From NCBI GenBank assembly GCA_004123355.1, contig SCHM01000004.1:6909017-6973016 (forward strand): a stretch of 64,000 nucleotides of DNA, written 5' to 3'. The number at the start of each line of letters is the position of its first letter. Within the stretch, counting starts at the first letter, position 1. This document shows positions 13,801 through 23,871 of the stretch, piece after piece. A model generated the notes under the pieces. The model did not search any database. It saw nothing but the letters and a program-made list of their open reading frames with translations, and was not told where the DNA came from. Made by a program: the position numbers and the translations under genes. Source of the DNA: Amphirosellinia nigrospora (Eukaryota; Ascomycota; Sordariomycetes; Xylariales; Xylariaceae).

Positions 13801-14511
13801 GATATCCCTTTTGGAGAAACATTTTACCTTCAATTTAGAGAATGAGGAACAAATCTATGTTACCGAAGGCGCTATAGCAGCGGTAACGAGAGCAACTTCT
13901 TATGGGGATGAGCTGGCGGTGTTGCTTTTGGACAAGTGGAAGGCACAAGTCCAGGTTACGGAGGCCGTCATGGTCATGGCAGCGGCAGCTTCCAGCAATG
14001 TGATTATGACTTTAATCCTTGAGAAGGGTGGAGAGCAAGCTCGGGTAACCGAAGCTGTCTTGTTAGCGGCGGCAAATAATCCCATTGGGGAAGATATCAT
14101 AAGTCTACTCCTTGACAAACTGGGGGAACAGGTCCAGGCCCAGGTAACTGAAGCTTTTTTGATAGCGGTGGCAGATTCTTACTCTGGAGAGAAGGTCATA
14201 GCCCTACTCCTTGAGAAAGTAGGGGAACAGGTCCAAGTAACTGAAGATTTTCTGATAGCGGTGGCAAAGAATAGTGATGATGGGCTACCGATTATGGCCC
14301 TACTTCTTGAGAAAGTAGGGGAACAGGTCCAGGTAACTGAAGCTTTTATGGAAGTGGTGGCACAGAGTCTTATGGGCCACAGATCATAGCTCTTCTTGTT
14401 GAAGCAGGAAAGCAAATTCAGGTTTCCGATGCGTTTGTGGCAAGGGTAAGGAATCTTTTTATGGATGAATGGATGGCATCTCTGCTTGAAAACGTGGCAA
14501 AACAAGATTAG
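10806..14511 (+). CDS. NACHT NTPase with ankyrin-type and degenerate LLLEK repeats (fungal NLR-like), several frame breaks
   Basis: Fungal NLR (STAND) receptor type, a family linked to self/non-self recognition and heterokaryon incompatibility. In order: an N-terminal basic MKRFFSEIKSPLK; an NACHT_N-like domain (IWAAAYKKF to QPYAALAWSGVSILLP); an intron at 11390-11437 with a CTAAT branch; a helical linker; then NACHT with Walker A GPGCGKS, FFFKDGDERR, Walker B VCVLDALDEC and sensor FLVTSRP. Next come the winged-helix part, ankyrin-like repeats (TELDIAAYCGLELVV, TPLQAAVSLDHL) and about ten 31-33-residue repeats. The frame breaks at 10832-10919, 11440-11560, near 12533 (T2), 13657 (G3), 13719 (A3), about 13790 and 14360. 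Most need one added base, three of them in homopolymers. The break after the intron goes the other way. The stop is at 14509-14511. The frame state is uncertain: partly assembly error, possibly also decay. Confidence 0.8.
13636..14511 (+). repeat. About ten tandem 31-33-residue repeats at the NLR C-terminus
   Basis: The unit is approximately LLLEKVGEQVQVTEAFLIAVA followed by a variable stretch. The units at about 14180-14350 are nearly identical at DNA level, while the outer units are diverged. Highly similar repeats of this kind are the usual ligand-sensing, fast-evolving part of fungal NLRs, but this unit is neither WD40 nor TPR and is only loosely ankyrin-like. Confidence 0.75.
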
Positions 14512-15813
14512 GTTACAGAGCTGTAGCAAGAAAGTCGGCAAGGAATGAATGAAACTACATGGCTTTTGTCTAATCCCTATATGTATCTTACATGACTATA
14601 TGAGCATTTTCCTTTTAGACCGATATTACTAGTTTGCCACCTATCTTACTGTCGATAAAACATGTTTATTTTATTCGACGCGTAATGACATGACAACTAC
14701 CCCGTTCCTGATATACGTTAGCAATATACATTTATAATATAGTAGAAAATTCCTAAAAAATCCACCGGCTTAAATCATAAGTCTTATTACCGTCGCCGTA
14801 CTCTCCAGCCCAGGAACTACGGAGCCGGTCAAGTCATTCTAGGGATACGCTCTCACTGTCTGCCGTCAGCGCTAAGTGGGGTGCGATAGTCGTTGACACC
14901 ACGAATCCGGACGCTGTAAATTACAGGGTGTAAGCTTTACCATTAACGAGGTAGTCTCAGTACCATCTGTGGAAGCTGAAACGGGGGATCGACGCCTCTC
15001 CAATGTTTAAAGAGGCGATCTATGGGTCATGGATAAGTTGCGGCCCCGAACGGCTACTTCAGCGGCCGAACTACGAAATTTCAGAATATGGAGATGCGGG
15101 GGCTAGCTCAGGACCGTTGATGAGACAACTCTTCAGCTTTTTACCAGAGACCCGGCATGCCTCGCCGTGGGCCCGCTATCCGCCGCCCATGTCGACCCGG
15201 TCCCCGCTAGAACTTTTGCCCGGTCATTTTGGCCGGCAGACCCCTGGTCCAAGACTTGGCACCTAGCGGCTAGACCGTTATCTCGGAGAATGAGAGTGAC
15301 TCGAAGTCCGAATTGGGTTGGCCCAAGGCCTCCAGCAGGTATGCCTCATCCGGCATATTGCCGTCAAATAGGCAGCCATTAATCAGATGCCCCAGGCCCA
15401 CACGACTCTCATTGAAAACAACAGATTGATTGCAACGATTCATGCAACGGGGCCCTAACGATGGTTACTTGATGGCGCGTCAAAGACTAACAAAGAGGTG
15501 GCTCAGTGACTAAGGCGTTTGGTCTTGGCGCCTATTGGTCAGGTATACGAACTTCCCACCCGCTAGAGCATCAGATGCGGAATTTGAACTTCCCGCGGCA
15601 ACGTGGCGGCAGGCAGGGGCGGGAAGAGTTAGGCATCCGCACAATTCCAAGGAGTAACGAGAGCCCATGCGCAAGTACAAACACGCGTCAAATAAGGAGG
15701 TTCTGAAGAGAAATCCAGTATATAATCAATGAAGCTCCAAGCAGATTGATTGATGATTCATGTCTACCAAATCATCCAAAGAAAAGTCAGCACATATTCC
15801 AACCATCATCATC
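14512..15813. other. Intergenic; includes a tRNA-like/SINE-like segment
   Basis: No protein gene was recognised. At 15501-15605 there is an A-box-like TGGCTCAGTGACTAAGGCG and, about 80 bases on, a B-box-like hairpin (GCGGAA, loop TTTGAAC, TTCCCGC). No acceptor stem pairs, so this is not a functional tRNA. It could be a tRNA-derived SINE head. Confidence 0.3.
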
Positions 15814-17112
15814 ATGGCACCCTTCAACATCCTCATCGTCGGCGGAGGCATCGCGGGCCCGGGCGCCGCTCACTGGCTATCGCGTATTCCTGGCGCCAAC
15901 ATCACGATCATCGAGCGCTCCGCAGAAATGCGAGCCTCGGGCCAACAGTTGGACATCCGCGTCGCAGGCGTGGATCTGATGAAGAAGATGGCATCGAGCC
16001 AGCCGTGCGAGCCGTGCGTTGCAAGGAACCCGGCACGCAGGTCATCGACACGGATGGGCAGACAAGGCCTACTTCCCAGCCGCCGAGCACGGCGGCGGAG
16101 CCAGAGCATGACGTCCGAGTACGAGATCATGAGGGGCGACCTAGTGAGGATCTTGTACCGTCTCACTGAGGACCACCCGAACGTGCGACACGTGTACGGC
16201 GTGACGGTTCAGGACTTCACGCAGAGACGAGAGCGACCCCGACGGCAAAGTCCACGTGACTTTCTCCGACGGCCGCCAGGACGATTACGACCTCGTGCTC
16301 GCTGCGGACGGAACTGGCTCGAAAACGCGCAAGATCATGCTCGGCCCCGACGCGCCCGATCCGCGACACAGGACAGGTGGCTACATCGGTTATTCAGCAT
16401 TCCCTCGCAGCCGTGGGACTCGGACAGGTCGACGGTGTGCCAGCTGCCTGGATCTCACATGTCGCGGATGATATTGACCCGGAAAGACTGTGCGGAGCTG
16501 ACCCGCATCTACATGATGCTGAACAAGCGGGACGATGCCGTCGATGCGGCGCTCAAGTCCGGAGATTTAACCGCTTTGAAGAAGGCGTTGGCTCATATAT
16601 ACGAGGGTGGCGCGTGGGAAACCCCGCGATTCATGGAGGCTTTGCTCAATGCGCCCGAAGCCGACGACCTATACTGCACGCCATTCGAAGAAGTTCGGCT
16701 TCCCGTGGGGTCTTGGTCGAAAGGGCGAGTTGTTCTCATCGGTGATGCGGCACACTCCGGTACAGCAAACGGATACGGAACCTCGTGGGGCCTGATAGGA
16801 CCTTATCTTCTTGCCGGCGAGCTTGCGACTCGATATGCGAAGGATAAGGCCCTGCCTACCGCATCTATTATAGAAGCAGCAAAGGAATATGAGACATTGT
16901 GGCGCCCGATAGCGCTTTCAGGCCATGGAGGAAATGAGTGGCTTGGGTCCATGCTTCCTCCCCGGTCGGTCATCGGTATCAACATCATGAACTGGATCGC
17001 TGGGGCCTTTGCGTATCTGAGGCTCGATAAGTATATTGGGATCGATGGGGCGATCGGGAAATGGAAGCTTCCAGACTATCCCGCATTGGATCAATATCAT
17101 GAATCGAATTAA
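15814..17112 (+). CDS. FAD-dependent monooxygenase (aromatic hydroxylase type), frame-scrambled in the middle
   Basis: Class A flavoprotein monooxygenase, which would use FAD and NAD(P)H to hydroxylate a small, often aromatic substrate. The start at 15814 is preferred to 15760 because it places the dinucleotide-binding motif ILIVGGGIAGPGAA at the N-terminus, as in the family. The C-terminal half shows VVLIGDAAHSGTANGYGTSWGL, the second FAD-binding (GD) motif. One frame is open from end to end, but it is not the ancestral frame throughout. Between about 15990 and 16395 the conserved sequence moves through the other frames (EPAVRAVRCKEPGTQVIDTD, KAYFPAAEHGGG, then HVTFSDGRQDDYDLVLAADG) and returns at FSIPSQPWDSDR. 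One added base at 15990 (G2), 16064 (A2) and 16393 (T2) repairs three of the switches. The switch near 16235 needs a two-base change. Confidence 0.8.
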   Translation: MAPFNILIVGGGIAGPGAAHWLSRIPGANITIIERSAEMRASGQQLDIRVAGVDLMKKMASSQPCEPCVARNPARRSSTRMGRQGLLPSRRARRRSQSMTSEYEIMRGDLVRILYRLTEDHPNVRHVYGVTVQDFTQRRERPRRQSPRDFLRRPPGRLRPRARCGRNWLENAQDHARPRRARSATQDRWLHRLFSIPSQPWDSDRSTVCQLPGSHMSRMILTRKDCAELTRIYMMLNKRDDAVDAALKSGDLTALKKALAHIYEGGAWETPRFMEALLNAPEADDLYCTPFEEVRLPVGSWSKGRVVLIGDAAHSGTANGYGTSWGLIGPYLLAGELATRYAKDKALPTASIIEAAKEYETLWRPIALSGHGGNEWLGSMLPPRSVIGINIMNWIAGAFAYLRLDKYIGIDGAIGKWKLPDYPALDQYHESN

Positions 17113-19054
17113 TTAAGATATTTTATCACCTATAGCTTGTTAGCGGGCGTTTTGCTTGTCTTTTCCAGAGTTCGATTTACTCTCTCATTTGTATAGTATT
17201 AGAAAAATACCAGATACCCCCCTCTATAATAACCAAAATGAAAGTTCAAAAGCAGCCATGTTTATAATTTGCACATGATAGAATATAGGCTGCCCTATTG
17301 AATTCTTGTTTTGGCCATGCCATTAGGGATTATACATCTTTTCATCAATGTCGTATAAATTATGTCAGCCTATCAAGTATTTATCAGTAAACTAGACATA
17401 TGCTTGCAGCTTCTTAAAGACCAGAGACATATATGCATATTTCCAGAGATTGACTTACCAAGGTGTTCGAGCCCTTCCCGCAATAACATCTATACATATA
17501 CCCTCAAACTTAAGATTCTTGCTGGTAAATCTTGAGAGACTCCAAATATTGTCAACAGGCTGGGACATTATTCACCTGCCGTAGGGCAGGTGAGGGGGAG
17601 CCTGACTAAACCCCGTCTGCACTTGCTAGTAGGCGGATAACTTCATTAGACTGTAGAGAACTATAGTAGAAGTAGTAGGTTGCTGAGTGATTGCATGGTT
17701 AATATACCTTAGTAATAGATAAGTGCGACAATATTAGCAAAAACATGATGAACGTACCTAGTCTGATATCGGGATTATACTTCTCTGAGTTCATAGTCAG
17801 AGCTACTCCTACATAACTAGCCGTTTAGACTAGTCGAGAGCAGGCGTGTATATATATGCGTACAATATGGCCCGAAGACAATCTCCGGAGCTAGCGAGTC
17901 CTATGCGATCCCGGCCCGCCCACTCGGAGATAAAACAAAACCTAATCGTCATCGTCAAGCTCAAAATCCTATCGAATCAACTTCAAACAATAATCACGCA
18001 TAAACTATCTAGGCATCACGTTAAGTACTCAAGGTAATCAATCAACCGCTTACCTAATTGCACGTCCGCATTTGTGTATGAAGTCGAAGGATGGAGAGAA
18101 TCCGGCCCAGTTTTCGAGCCCGAAGTCCGAGTTTATAGCTCATCCAACCTATTATTACATAAGATAGCTTACCGCAATCGCGCGGGTTTGCGGCTCGCTT
18201 CTTCGAAAAGGAACGCGAGGTTCTTATGCACAATAACTTGAGGGTTGATTATCAATCTCAGATGTAAACACTTTGACTAAACCAGCAGTACCGGCAACAA
18301 CTAGCTACCCGAGACGGGGAACCACAATCAGATCGATCCTGATCCCCTTCATCGACGATGTAGGTTACCACGATCCGCTCGATGTTTCTTAATACCTAAT
18401 ACCGCAAACATATCCCTTTGAGAACCGCCCGGCTCCGTGATTTTATTTATACTATTCCATTTTGCGCGTAGTTCCGCCTTTAACGGCACGGAGCTGAGGC
18501 GGTACGTAAGGGGGGCTTCTACTGCCGTGCTGAACCGGCGAATATGGGAGCCGGAGTTATGAGATACCTAAATAGGAATCATATACTTTTAGTGTCCTGA
18601 GCCGTCATGACTAAGGTAGGAGCTACTCTATATCTGAAGGATGTGCATGATGGGCATCCGGAATAAGAGGTCGCATAACAATATCCGACCGAGATCTTGC
18701 CTCGTCGCCCTTGATTCCCGATATCTTCGGCGGCTGAGATGACGAAATTTTCTTCGCTGCGCCGCTTAGCCCTGTATCGACGGGGTGGTGATGTCCATCC
18801 CACAATCATGTGGATGCTGGGCATGAGGGTACTGGGACGTTATTCGTCCGTCTTGGTCTTTACAAATCAGATATCCGACGGCTGAGAGAATGGAGGCAGT
18901 AGTTGGTAGCTAACATCTACCTGGAGGTCAAGATACTACTTAAACTCGCAGCTCCCCTCGTGGTATCAACGGCTATTCCCATAGACTATACACAACATCA
19001 CAACTCCCACACAACGCAAAACACATTTTCTCCTACCCCTATCTACAACCCACC
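17113..19054. other. Intergenic; no gene recognised
   Basis: There are only unsupported short ORFs. One perfect hairpin at 17573-17592 is listed separately. The segment is long enough to hold the MDR promoter, but no defined site was identified. Confidence 0.4.
17573..17592. other. Perfect 8-bp hairpin with a 4-base loop
   Basis: CACCTGCC, GTAG, GGCAGGTG. It lies about 460 bp downstream of the monooxygenase stop, too far to be an obvious 3'-end element. Function unknown. Confidence 0.5.
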
Positions 19055-20084
19055 ATGGCACCAACCAACAGAGCAGCCTTCTACCCTCCGACAAAGCCCC
19101 GGCGCTAGTCGTCGATTCAGCCCCCTATCCAACAGCCGCCGCCGACGAACTAATCGTCCGCGTATCCGCGACGGCGATCAACGCCGTCGACTTCAAGATC
19201 CAGGCCGCGGGCGCCGCCGTCTTCCCCTTCGTCAAGTATCCCTTAGTGGGCGGCTTCGACGCCGCCGGGACCGTCGTCGAGGTCGGCGCGGGCGTCGCCG
19301 CGCACAAGCCCGGCGACCGCGTGCTCGTGTTCCCGGGCGACTTCGCCTCGCGCGAGGGCGGGTTCCAGAACTACGTCGTCGCGCGGGAGGAGTTCACGAG
19401 CAAGATCCCCGCGAGCGCCTCCTTCGTCGATGCCGCCGTGTTGCCGACTGGCATCGCCACCGCCACGACCGCGCTGTTTCAGTACGTGGGGCTGGAACCC
19501 CCAACCGTCGGCACGAAGAAGAACAGCCGGGACAAGACGGTCCTCGTGTCGGCGGGCGCGGGTGTCGTAGGCAGCAACGCGATCCAACTCGCCGTGGCAG
19601 CGGGCTACGAAGTCATCACGACCTCGTCGCCCAAGAACTTCTCGTACTGCACATCGCTCGGCGCCGCGAAGGTATTCGACTACAATTCTCCCACCCTCGC
19701 CGCCGACCTCAAGTCCGCCCTAAAGGGGAAGGAGCTAGGAGGCGCCATCTCATGCGTCGTCGAGAGCAACGCGGTCGTATGGGAGGTCGCGGCCGCCAGC
19801 GAGGGAGCAAGAAGGTCGCCTGCACGATCTTGTTCTCGCAGGACGGTGTGCCGAGGGATTACCACGGAGATGGTCCACGCGTATTGATCAAGGGCGACCC
19901 TCTCGCCAAGGCCATCTTTGAATATTTCTTGCCCCAGGCGCTAGAGAGTGGGGAGTACAAGTTTGAGCCGAGGGCGCGGGTCGTCGGAAAGGGATTGGAA
20001 TCAATCCAGGCTGCGTTAGATGTTTGCAAAACGGGCTATATGTCTCGCGAGAAGCTAGTTGTTACGCTTGAAGATGAAGCATGA
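19055..20084 (+). CDS. MDR-family oxidoreductase (ToxD/enoyl-reductase-like), two frame breaks
   Basis: Medium-chain dehydrogenase/reductase of the zinc-free quinone/enoyl reductase branch often called ToxD-like. It is expected to be a cytosolic NADPH-dependent enzyme, and the substrate cannot be told. The protein starts MAPTNRAAFYPPTK. It then shows the GroES-like part (AINAVDFKIQAAG, GGFDAAGTVVEVG), the Rossmann motif VLVSAGAGVVGSNAIQLA and the family signature AAKVFDYNSP, and ends EKLVVTLEDEA. It uses three frames. The switches at 19096 (a single G, where GG gives KAPALVVD) and at 19803-19805 (G3, where G4 gives SEGSKKVACTILF) each need one added base. A longer reading frame beginning at 18903 overlaps this gene but is out of phase over the N-terminal two thirds and should be ignored there. 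No introns were seen. It lies 1.9 kb after the monooxygenase on the same strand. Confidence 0.8.
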
Positions 20085-21262
20085 GTGAGTAAATAAATAA
20101 ATACATATCTGAGGTTGAAACTGTTAATGTACCTGTCATACTATTGAAAGCTAAGGTCACTCGGTTTGTGCGCTTGCCTTCTTCGCTGCTTGCGTTGTAG
20201 GTATTTCAATAAAAATCTAGATAGCTTCCAAGCTAAAAAGGGAAAACAGAGAGTGATTGCTTACCAATACAACGGCCGAGGTTCCATCATGTATTTACAA
20301 CAAAATGAAAGGTCTGATAATCGAGATGTGTCCAGACGGAGGAACACACGGCGCGATAGGTTTAGCCTGAACGTATGGCGACGTATACAGTATTGTCCTG
20401 ACCGTTCTTTTCGTCAACTCATAAGTACTTGGCATCAATACAATATCCAGTAAGCAATCAAAGCGGTCGAGAATTAAGGCAAAGTGTGACTGGTCAAACA
20501 TGCGTGGAATGGCTCTCCCTACGAGTATTGGTAGTTCGCCTGCCATTCTCATAAAATGCAAGAACCACGTTTGCATAGTTGACCATGTCCATCTTTTGAG
20601 GTATCAATCATTACATGTATCCACGATCCTAATACATCCGGGCCAGAAAAACAAACACCCCAACCAGCTCCGATTACCGAGTTGCTCAGCAGCCAAAGTT
20701 AAAGATTAGTATCCGGAATCTCAGCCACCTGGGCCTGCTCCATTTTCGTCGGGTTATTCCACCATTGGCCTGAGTACATCGCCTGTATCGTAAATGCGAC
20801 AGAAAGTGACAATTTTCGAACGTGTATCCTGATTGAGAAGTGATAAAGGGATTGCGAATCTCGCAATTATTAAGTAGAGAGGCGGCCGTAGTTGCATAAC
20901 AAGACCACGTCCGCATCCATGTATTTAAAACCATGTTAAATCAAATATAGTCGCTGTACCAGACATGAAAAACCAAGTGTCAGAGATCGAGGTATCGCGA
21001 TAGTGGGGGTGGGAAGGATGTCGATGAAATGGAACAAGAAGAAGAATCAGGTCTCCAGGCATGAATACCCAAGACCGAATCGGAGAGGGGAGTACGGAAG
21101 CCGTACGATCGAACAAGCCACAAAATCAAGAGGTATATATGCCTGCAACGCCGGATAAATATGAACCCGAAGACAAAGAAGAATCTAGTTGTGTATGTAC
21201 ACCGTCGTCCGGCCATGGATTAGCTCGCAGTCAAGAGATCAAGCAGACGCTGTGCTAGATCA
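20085..21262. other. Intergenic between convergent genes
   Basis: This holds the 3' flanks of the MDR gene (+) and the homeodomain gene (-). Nothing further was recognised. Confidence 0.4.
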
Positions 21263-23178
21263 TCAAGGGTGCGACATATGGTCCGGGGATAGACTCGATT
21301 GTTCGACGGGATCAAATTGCACCAGCTGGTTCATGTCCAATTCTGCTTGGCTAGCGTCGCCATAGGCAGGGGAATGAGGATGCATAGGCAGATTGATACT
21401 ATGTTTTGAGTACATTTCGTTGAGACTGTGACCATCTTCTGAAATAGCAGACTCGCCCATAGGGTAGAGATCCGCTGACGACGGTCGCTGCATCATGGAG
21501 AGTGGGGGAGACTGCTCGACGATGGCGGGATCGCCGTGCTGGCTGCCGTAGGAAAGTGGTGACGCCGGCTGTGGATTTGAGGCATGGGTGAGAGGAAGTT
21601 ACCACTGTACGGAGTGTGTACTGGAAGTGGTGTCCCTCTGGGCCTTGCGAGAAAAAGTTGGGGCTGGCATATTCCGAGGGCGCGGTGGCACCAGCGGAAA
21701 GAGGGTATGACCGCATATCCATGCCGTAGCTCGCTTGCGTGTCTATACGCAGATGTGACCCAGCATTGAGCCCTTGCGGGGTTGTGGTACAGGGCATAGA
21801 TGTTGGGGTTGGGGTTGAGGCTGGCTCTCACCCGGGTGTTGGATGTAGAACGACGGCATGGGTGTCTGGAACATTGAGAAATCGACAGCGGTGGGGACTG
21901 AGCGACTGCGTTGCCTTTTATGACCAGGTCCACGTAGATTGTGTGCATGGGGCTGACTCCCACTGGGACTCTTGGAACATGCCGAGTGAGGTGGACCAAA
22001 GTTGGGTTGCGAGGCAGGACGATTCGTGGGCGACACGGGAGCCGACACCGACAAGGCGTGATTCATGTCGTAGGGGATCGGGTTGTGCCGGTTGGCAAAA
22101 GACTCCAAGGAGACCAGCTTTGCCAGTTGCCCGCTCAAAACTTTGGGGTTACCGCCAAGGTGATGAACATAGCACTGAGTTGCCTGCTGGTCCTCGGTGA
22201 AATCGCCGCATTGGAAGAACCCGTTCGAGTTAGGGGACGAGTCCATGTAAAAGTTAGGGGGTCGGTTAAGCTCGATCACGATCCCACCAAGTTTGCTACC
22301 ATCTCCTTCTGCGTTCTCTAGAAAAATGTTCTTAATAGCACTAAAGTGGTACTCGATCTTATACCCAGCCTGGTCGTTGTTGATATAGTACGTCATGGTG
22401 CATTTTTCAGGGGAGTAGAATATGATGAGATCCATCGTGTTCTGTCCTACACGAGTCCACTTGCCAATGCTGAGCGATCGGCAGGTCAAGTGATGAATCA
22501 CTACGGTTTCGTTAGCAAACAGCCGAGATAGCGGCCACGGGAACAAGTAGTATACTTACGAACTTTGCCCTGTCCACTCTGGTCACCACCCAGCATCATC
22601 GAACCGTACGGCATCAAGCCAGTACGTCCCATGTAAGGCCCGCCAATGCCCTTGCCAGATTCCATTGCCTGCATGGCGAGATAGGCACGCATGGACTGGG
22701 AATTGAGTCGATGTCTTCGCCGCTTTGCAGACTCTTCTTGCCAGGAGCTTAATCTTGGCACGTCTAAAGAGGTCCGGGTCAGTAGAAGAGCGCAGCAGGG
22801 GTGAAGACGCAGCACATACGGTTCTGGAACCAGATCTGGACGGACTCTCGGTCATGTTGATTTTTCGGCTATCCTCTCGCGCACAGTGGCAGTGGGTGTC
22901 GGGTTTTGTTGAACTCGACCTCGAGCGTGGTTAGCTGGTCCTGTGTTGGCCCGCTGGCGTTTCTGGTTCTTCTGCTGTTGGGTCAATGTGCTCTTGCGGG
23001 GAGGGCGCTTCGAATTCATGTTGTTGGGTGTCTGTCCGGACGCAGCCGACTTGGGCGATGGTGACATGCTGGCTTGGTGCCGATAGATCCAGCGGGGGTG
23101 AGGCTGGATGGCTCGGGGGTGGAATGGGTGGCGACTGGGGTCCAGTGCCGTGTGCTCCATCTTCATCGGGGAATCCAT
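21263..23178 (-). CDS. Homeodomain transcription factor (PHO2/HTF1-like group), many single-base frame breaks
   Basis: Nuclear DNA-binding regulator. The start at 23178 gives MDSPMKMEHTALDPSR. A basic NSKRPPRKSTLTQQQKNQKR leads into the homeodomain, whose third helix reads VQIWFQN, then an intron at 22764-22819, then RAKIKLLA. A second intron at 22501-22559 (GTAAGT, branch GCTAAC) precedes a well-conserved fungal domain (IHHLTCRSLSIG, RVGQNTMDLIIFYSPEKC, GGIVIELNRPPNF). A Pro/Ser/Gln-rich tail ends DHMSHP. The frame breaks about ten times. At 22904 (A4), 22861 (A5), 22845, 22819-22820, 22738 (A2), 22698 (C3), 21831 (G3), about 21617 and 21504 (C5), one added base restores the family sequence; runs are given for the coding strand. 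A break near 22945 looks like an inserted base. Homologues of this group control conidiation or sexual development; the exact orthologue is uncertain. Confidence 0.78.
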
Positions 23179-23823
23179 CGCCAGTTCAATGTCGAGGCAA
23201 ATTCCCGTACGCTGACGGAGACTTTGTATTGGGTGAGCGAAGTGCAAGGCGTGTGTGAAGCAACGAGATACAGCTCGGGCGGTATCTTTCAATAGCAGCC
23301 AAGGACAGCCAGCGACAGCAATGAGGCGTTAAAGAAAGTGGTGAAAGAAAAACTTCTTTCAAGTTTAGGTCTGAAGGAGTGTCGTTCCGAATCCTCGATG
23401 CAAATAGTCGAGGCGGGAATGGAATACGTGATTCGTGACGCGGTGATCGCGCGTAGTAGCCTGCTGCTGGTGCTGTTGATGATGGGTATTATTGATACTG
23501 CGGGAACTCGACGATCGGAGTTAATCGACGGGTGTTGAGCGCGTCGTCGCGGTGGTTATGAAGCCCAAGGAATGAAATGGGCCCGAAAGGAGTGACGGTG
23601 CCCGTAATGGCTACAAAGGTTGAAAAGGAGTGTGGATGGAAGAAAAAAGTGAAAGAAAAAAAAGGGCTAAAGAATTGCCGAAAAGGGTCGACGATACTGA
23701 TGATGGGGAAGAAAGACTAGAAGGATACGAAGAAAAAGAAGGGAGGAGAGGGGGGAAGAGAGGAAAACCCCAGGCACGAGGATTGGGTGGGAAGGGGAGC
23801 CAGCCAGTCAGCAAGTGGGCGGA

Positions 23824-23871
23824 AGCACTGGAGCACTGGAGCACTGGAGCACTGGAGCAATGGAGCGCTGG
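23824..23871. repeat. Six 8-bp tandem repeats (AGCACTGG)
   Basis: Four exact units followed by two with one change each. A triple 7-bp repeat (GCAGAAT) lies nearby at 23956-23976. Both are in the upstream region of the homeodomain gene. Confidence 0.9.

Noticed and set aside
15501-15605. Functional nuclear tRNA gene
   Set aside because: The A and B boxes are only approximate and no acceptor stem can pair; kept only as a SINE-like observation.
7578-23178. Calling the dehydrogenase, NLR, monooxygenase, MDR and homeodomain loci pseudogenes
   Set aside because: The breaks are nearly all one-base losses in homopolymers with conserved sequence on both sides, and sdhC shows the same defect; an assembly error explains them better.
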